A stretch of 22,375 bases of DNA, from assembly GCA_020650975.1 (NCBI GenBank), contig JAIPMN010002998.1:1-22375 (forward strand), in the 5' to 3' direction. Both the position numbers and the translations under genes were made by a program. Positions 17,710 to 22,375 of this stretch are shown piece after piece (the first letter of the stretch is position 1; each line of letters starts with the position of its first letter). Below the pieces are notes generated by a model that had not been told where the DNA came from, searched no databases, and worked only from the letters and a program-made list of their open reading frames with translations. This DNA comes from Apostichopus californicus (Eukaryota > Echinodermata > Holothuroidea > Aspidochirotida > Stichopodidae).

Positions 17710-19093
17710 CAGGGACGTTGCTAGAGGGGGGGGGTGTGGGGGTGTCTCACCCCCCCCAAACTTGGTAAAACTGAAGATAGTTGCAAAATTTATTTAGGCC
17801 TATTCATATATTCCTGTGATTGTGAAATATTGTGAAATATTTACCACGTTTTCCTTGCCACTTTGAGAAACAAAGCTTCGTATGATTTTGGATACTTTAA
17901 AAAAAATGCCTAATAGAACTACCGTACAACGTTTGCCAGCTTCAATTCGGTTTATTTATGTACTAATTTTGCTATTGGGTGGGTTGACCCTGTTTGCTAG
18001 CTTCAAGTAAGTTCAGTATATATCAGGGACGTAGCCAGGGGGGGGGGAGCAGTGGGAGCAACTGCTCCCCTCCTTTCAGTGTCAACAAAATATTAAAAAC
18101 ATATGTTGGTTTTCTTGCATGGTATTTTGTCAGTGCTCTTTTGATCTTGAATACTCGTCAGCTCCGTTAACTCGATTATAATTGTATATAGTAGCATTCA
18201 AGCCTACTGATTCAACTACTTAGTTTGGCAGATGCAATTAACTTAATTTAGCCTATAGCCTATTACCAGCCTACAGTTGGCCACTGCGTAATAAGATACA
18301 TATAGCCTACCAAACCGCACTCGATGGAGAGTCACGAACAGTATGCACAACGACGACGACAACGTGCATTCTCATCCTTTCTATGATTCGTCCTAAGTTG
18401 TTGCACGAACAGCATGTTATGAAGCTAAGCTAGCAATCGTACGTGATACGTGCTTCCTATAAGTAATTATTACACTCCTAAATATGAAAGTTTATATTGT
18501 CCATCAGTTAAGTTTGTCAAATGTATTAAAGTCCAGACATTGGACAATAAACAAGAATCATCCTACTGGAAAAAATTGTAAAAGAGCACTATGTTTGTCT
18601 TTCTGATATAATATGTAAAAGAACATGTCAAATAAAAATTCAAACCGGAAACAAAATCTGCTGATAATATGATATCATATGATAATGATGAAACTGGCAA
18701 AACATTGCACCAGATCGCATCTAAGGACCTTCGATTGTTAAAAAAATTCTCAAAGGGGAGTGGGACACCCCCTTCTTAAGCCCCTCCCCCATATCAATCG
18801 CAAAATATCCTCCCCCCATCCTCCCTGCAAATTCCTGGCTACATCGCTGGTATATATATTGTCTCTATGGTATACAATTAAAACACTCAATGATAGTAGT
18901 AGTTGTACCCGTTACAGTACGTTACTTGGTACGTCTCACCGAACTCTTGAATCTTTGCCAAAATTGGTTCGTAATTTATATTTTCAGGGGTACTAGGCAG
19001 CAGTCTGAATTTTCAGGCTTCAAAACCCATCCAGTTGAATTCAGCCACTACACCCCCCCCCCCCCAATCAATCAGGCCTTAGCTACGTCTCTG
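17710..19093. mobile_element. Outer hAT-like MITE (1384 bp as seen, about 550 bp before the nested insertion)
   Basis: The left end is CAGGGACGTTGCTAG and the right end, reverse-complemented, is CAGAGACGTAGCTAA, with 12 of the first 14 bases shared. It is flanked by a perfect 8-bp duplication, CCTGTAAC (17702-17709 and 19094-19101). G runs follow the left end and C runs precede the right end, as in the 400-803 element. It is interrupted by the 18024-18849 element. No transposase is present; the short frames at 18760-19201 are chance. Confidence 0.82.
18024..18849. mobile_element. Inner hAT-like MITE (826 bp) nested in the outer element
   Basis: The left end is CAGGGACGTAGCCAGG and the right end, reverse-complemented, is CAGCGATGTAGCCAGG, with 14 of 16 bases shared. 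A perfect 8-bp duplication, GTATATAT, flanks it at 18016-18023 and 18850-18857. The ends are close kin to those of the outer element, so a related family inserted into its own relative. It has no coding capacity. Confidence 0.85.
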
Positions 19094-19101
19094 CCTGTAA
19101 C

Positions 19102-19772
19102 CCACAGCTTAAGTCTTGAAAAGTCTTATTCATCAGATTATTTACAATCAGTGTCTCTGGAACTATGCAAATTAACAATACTTCATAATAAATCTGGATA
19201 GTTAATTATTATTTGAAGATAGCTCCAACCTGTTATTACAAAAGTCATATGGAATCATACTGATATTTTTTTTTATGCCAAACCAGGCTGTACCTGCTCA
19301 AATACATATTCAGAAGTTACTGAAAAGGGCTTATCACTCCCAAACCCAATAGACAGATCCACTGCCTATTTCAAGTTTTTCTAGAGTTGAGTAATAAGTA
19401 TGCCCGCACAAATGAGTTTCATGCTAACTATGTTTTAGTCAGGAGAGTTCACCCTCTTGAGTGTCCAAAATAGACTTCATGGAACACAAACAAGTTTATA
19501 AAATATTTCTGAAGGTTGCTATTCTATCTTGTTTTACTTTAAATTAGGTAGCATATTGTCAGCATTAAGTTCAGAAGGAAACTAAGAATTCAAATAAAGA
19601 TGACGTTGACATATGGTCGCAGTAAGTTTGTTAAACATGGTAAATGTAAATGAAATATGTATCTCAAAACGACGGAGGGTAAGTTGCTTTTTCTCAAAAC
19701 GCTCGTGGAGGTCGTGCTGCGCCAGTGATAAGTAGACAGCCATAGTTGGAAATTGAAGTTTTGTCTCTCAAC
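19102..19772 (+). other. Intergenic DNA and putative promoter/5' UTR of the sulfotransferase gene
   Basis: No gene recognised. A TGACGT word (CRE half-site) lies at about 19601-19607. The last 180 bases before the ATG at 19773 would be promoter and 5' UTR if the proposed first exon is right. No TATA box is evident. Confidence 0.4.
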
Positions 19773-19791
19773 ATGAATGATGCAAAAGAAG
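19773..19791 (+). CDS. Putative first coding exon of the sulfotransferase (MNDAKE)
   Basis: ATG is followed by five codons and a G, then GTAATT. The donor phase (1) matches the acceptor phase of the exon at 20602, and the joined codon is GAT. The downstream exon has no ATG in frame before the conserved region, so an upstream start is needed. The evidence is phase agreement plus a good donor only. Confidence 0.45.
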
Positions 19792-20760
19792 GTAATTTTA
19801 TACTCTTTTTTTTTTGATACGTGATCTTTTCTTTCCTTCTTTTGCTTTGTTTATTTGTTTGTTTCCTACAATTTGCCTGATGTTAATATTGTTCTCTCTT
19901 TCCATTTGTGGTTCAGCTTTGTTATAAACTTTATAATTAAGTTCGCTTTTACCATTATTTTCTTTTTGCCAGTTAATAAAGTGTTAGGCTATGCACAGGG
20001 TTTGAAATGAAAAATATATAATGTAATTTGAAGTTAATAAAATGAATCAACATGAACAGATTCTCTAAATATTTGTGACCTTCCACCCCCCCCCCCCACC
20101 CCCACCCCTTTGAAGTTTGATTTGAGACTGATGGTCCGCCATATTCACCGTAACTCCATTCACATTACAATTGCCAACTACAGATGTGCATGGCGGGGTA
20201 TTTTTGATTGGTGTTGAAGGGTGTAGGGGGACATGGTTGGTGCGGTTTCAGGGCCGAAGCACACGAAATCCTCGACATTTTCTTATTTCTCTCCCACCGA
20301 ATTTCAACACACTTGATCATTTATCAACAAATTTACGAAAATGTTTGTAGGTATACTGACGTAAAACAAATGTTCTTTGTAAGTTGTAAAAGAATATACA
20401 AAACTTTCTCAAATGGGAGGAGCCTTAGACCCATCTTCCAGGCCGGAGTCCATAAGTTCAACAGATGGAACAAAAACTAACCCCCCCCCCCCACTCACCC
20501 CCTTCTCCTCCCGCTCCCCCCTTCCCAAGAAAAACATTTCAAAGGTTTAATCATGCAATTTATTGACTATGACCAAATTTAACGTTTTAAACATCACTTA
20601 GATCACTTGTGGTTCACCCTGCAAGACTTTGTTAAAGAGAAGACGTATGCGTATAAAGGCCACTTACTAAGCCGTCTTACTTACCGGAAGTACTTGAATG
20701 ATATCAGAAACTTTAGTGTCCGCTCTGATGATGTGTACCTAATATCGTTTCCAAAATCTG
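19773..20760 (+). CDS. Cytosolic sulfotransferase (SULT family), 5' part, continues past the right edge
   Basis: The proposed join is 19773-19791 and 20602-20760, giving the first 59 residues plus one base of the next codon. The product transfers sulfonate from PAPS to a hydroxyl or amine of a small acceptor in the cytosol. Landmarks are YKGHLL at 24-29, IRNFSVRSDDVYLISFPKSG at 41-60, and the start of the 5'-phosphosulfate-binding loop PKSG(TTW), whose Lys58 is the conserved catalytic lysine. The intron after PKSG matches, from memory, the boundary after the first coding exon in vertebrate SULT1 genes. The rest, including the dimerisation and 3'-phosphate motifs, would lie beyond 22375. It could also be a fragment or pseudogene. 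Confidence 0.7.
19792..20601 (+). other. Putative sulfotransferase intron 1
   Basis: Two C-rich runs occur at about 20084-20110 and 20481-20520. The pair bounds about 400 bp but I found no terminal repeats or target duplication. The plus-strand frame at 20208-20480 has no family features. Confidence 0.4.
20602..20760 (+). CDS. Sulfotransferase exon with the PAPS-loop start
   Basis: It starts after acceptor CATCACTTAG and encodes DHLWFTLQDFVKEKTYAYKG followed by IRNFSVRSDDVYLISFPKSG, ending phase 1 before GTAAGT. The D-D-V-x-L-I-S-F-P-K-S-G pattern is diagnostic for cytosolic sulfotransferases. Confidence 0.85.
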
Positions 20761-22375
20761 GTAAGTCTTATGACTACAGCAGGGTAGTAGCCTTGATAAA
20801 CTTTCTGGGAGCTGTTACATCAAGGAACATCGTGTAACATGTTTCATCCCAATGTTACATAGTGATGTTTTGACGCGCGTATATACTAGGGCATTTCTTT
20901 ATTTCATTTCAATTTCCAAAAGTAACCACCATAACGCTATCTAAGCGGTGCGCCACCAGCACTTGGCGGGTAGCGGAGCACGACCATTTTTGCCAAAAGG
21001 TCTCCCAGATTGCCGAAAATAGCACTTCACAAGCCTTGCAAGTTGCATCTAAACATTCTTTATTTTGAGATCCCTTGTTTTCGAATTTTACACTTCAAAC
21101 AAATGTAAATTAGACAAAAATTATTCGGTAATATCACTTTGCAGGGGAAAAATTGGACTTTACGTTTCTTTATAAGCTCTGCCTTATTCATTGTTTTACA
21201 CAGGTAATTGGAGATACAAAAGCACGCTAGTCCATCCTAACCTCCTAGTATGTTGTTAATATGTTTAAAAAAATAAGGCCGCCTGGTATATCCGTATTTT
21301 GACAGTGCCTCAATATTCTTAGTTAAAAACATAGGGGCACTGATATAGGAGTTAACTATAAAACTAATATAGGCCTACATAAAACACATATCGACGTATA
21401 TATATATATATATATATATATAGATATATATATATGAACAAATTATACTGCTACACTGTTCACGCAAGTTAAATATTAGGAGCTCTTTACGTTTACTGTT
21501 ATTATAACAAAACTGTTAAAACCAAAACAAACTCACGTTCATCGCGATCGTGCATATATCGTGATGAGTGGTTAAATCTTATTAATCTTTAGCTTGCATA
21601 CAACTGACTAATGAACTCAGAAGAAATGACATGAACATTTCGCTAAAAGTAACTGAAATAGCGCATACTGTCCAGGTGTTCATATTATCGTATGCCTACT
21701 TTCATTTAGTAAGTGGAAATCCCAGGGGAAAGCTTCCCCTCCCCCCCCCCCAGGCAGACAACGGCCCTATATATTGGAACCGTCTATTGTAGTTGATTGT
21801 GCTTCACGATTAACGAGGCATACTTCATCCGGGCGAAACAGGTTGGGCTCAGAGTTTATTTCTCCCGGGTTGCCAGACGTTCTGTTACAGATTAAACTAA
21901 CAGAGACTACGGTCAAATCACAAAAAAACACTAAATACGTAACATATTTTGCCATATGATATGAAATTTTCTCTAAAAAGACCCCCCCCCCCCAACTGAA
22001 GGTTGACCTTTCATTTACGATGGAATGAAGATAGGGCGTGGGAGGGCCATGCTCCCCCCCCCCCCCCTCGTCAAACCTTTTGCGCGACACTGTAATTGAA
22101 ATATCCGAACGAGCTAGTTTGTATACTGTGCACGGATTTAAATTAACATACAAATAGCAAATCGAGCAATATGACATTGTCAATACATTAAAACAAGAAG
22201 TAGAGTTGGTTTTATTAAGTTACGTTTAGCTTCCTTAAATCTTCAGTAAGTTGTAAACAGTGGTATACATCAGAGAAGAAACATTAAAACATGGATCACA
22301 GCAATTTGACTTTATCTCTTTCAAATGTGTATGACTACTGCAGGATTTCAGTGTTCTTTAAAGCACTGACGTAAA
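20761..22375 (+). other. Sulfotransferase intron 2 (runs to the window edge)
   Basis: It begins GTAAGT. No exon continuing with TTW is seen; the acceptor-like TTTGCAG near 21145 leads to a frame without the motif. It contains the TA microsatellite and C/G runs at 21739-21752, 21982-21994 and 22053-22067. No other gene recognised. Confidence 0.5.
21397..21435. repeat. (TA)n microsatellite
   Basis: About 13 uninterrupted TA units, a GA interruption near 21422-21424, then further TA units. Confidence 0.97.

Noticed and set aside
20607..20837. Sulfotransferase ORF starting at TTG and reading through GTAAGT
   Set aside because: TTG is not an expected start here, and the conserved protein pattern stops exactly at PKSG, where a strong donor sits; the remainder after it has no SULT features.
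21733..22092. Another MITE ending GCGCGACACTG at 22092
   Set aside because: The right end looks similar in style (CAGTGTCGCGC on the other strand, then a G run), but I found no matching left end and no 8-bp duplication of TAATTGAA.
21767..22183. 138-residue minus-strand frame
   Set aside because: It crosses two G/C runs, has no family resemblance, and lies in a probable intron.

Overview
This is a window of animal nuclear DNA. Two spliced genes have clear GT-AG introns, the intergenic and intronic DNA is AT-rich and full of minisatellites, and there are relics of LINEs, a SINE-like element and hAT-type MITEs. The repeat style (C/G runs beside transposon ends, many TAGGCC words) and the protein sequence suggest a marine invertebrate deuterostome, perhaps an echinoderm such as a sea cucumber. 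That assignment is inference.

Layout. 1-~325 holds the 3' end of a decayed LINE on the minus strand. 400-803 is a 404-bp MITE with an exact 8-bp target duplication. ~2416-2830 is probably a tRNA-derived SINE. 2831-6742 holds no gene I can support and may contain the first intron of the main gene. 6766-17204 is a complete carnitine O-octanoyltransferase (CROT-like) gene on the plus strand, with 15 coding exons and 618 residues. It has the catalytic His, the STS motif, the Gly that opens the acyl pocket and a C-terminal ARL peroxisomal signal. Its introns carry several unrelated tandem repeats, including a 19-bp minisatellite of about 42 copies in intron 4 that is split by a truncated LINE. 17327-17530 is a 31-bp minisatellite just after the stop codon. 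17710-19093 is a MITE with a second related MITE nested inside it, each flanked by a perfect 8-bp duplication. 19773-20760 holds the first two coding exons of a cytosolic sulfotransferase, which runs off the right edge after the PKSG of the PAPS-binding loop. The remainder is its second intron.

How the genes relate. CROT moves medium-chain acyl groups from CoA to carnitine in peroxisomes, and the sulfotransferase uses PAPS in the cytosol. They share a strand, but I see no functional link. I found no undescribed biological system. The points most worth following up are the nested MITEs, the minisatellites that reach CROT splice acceptors, and the very short first coding exon of the sulfotransferase.
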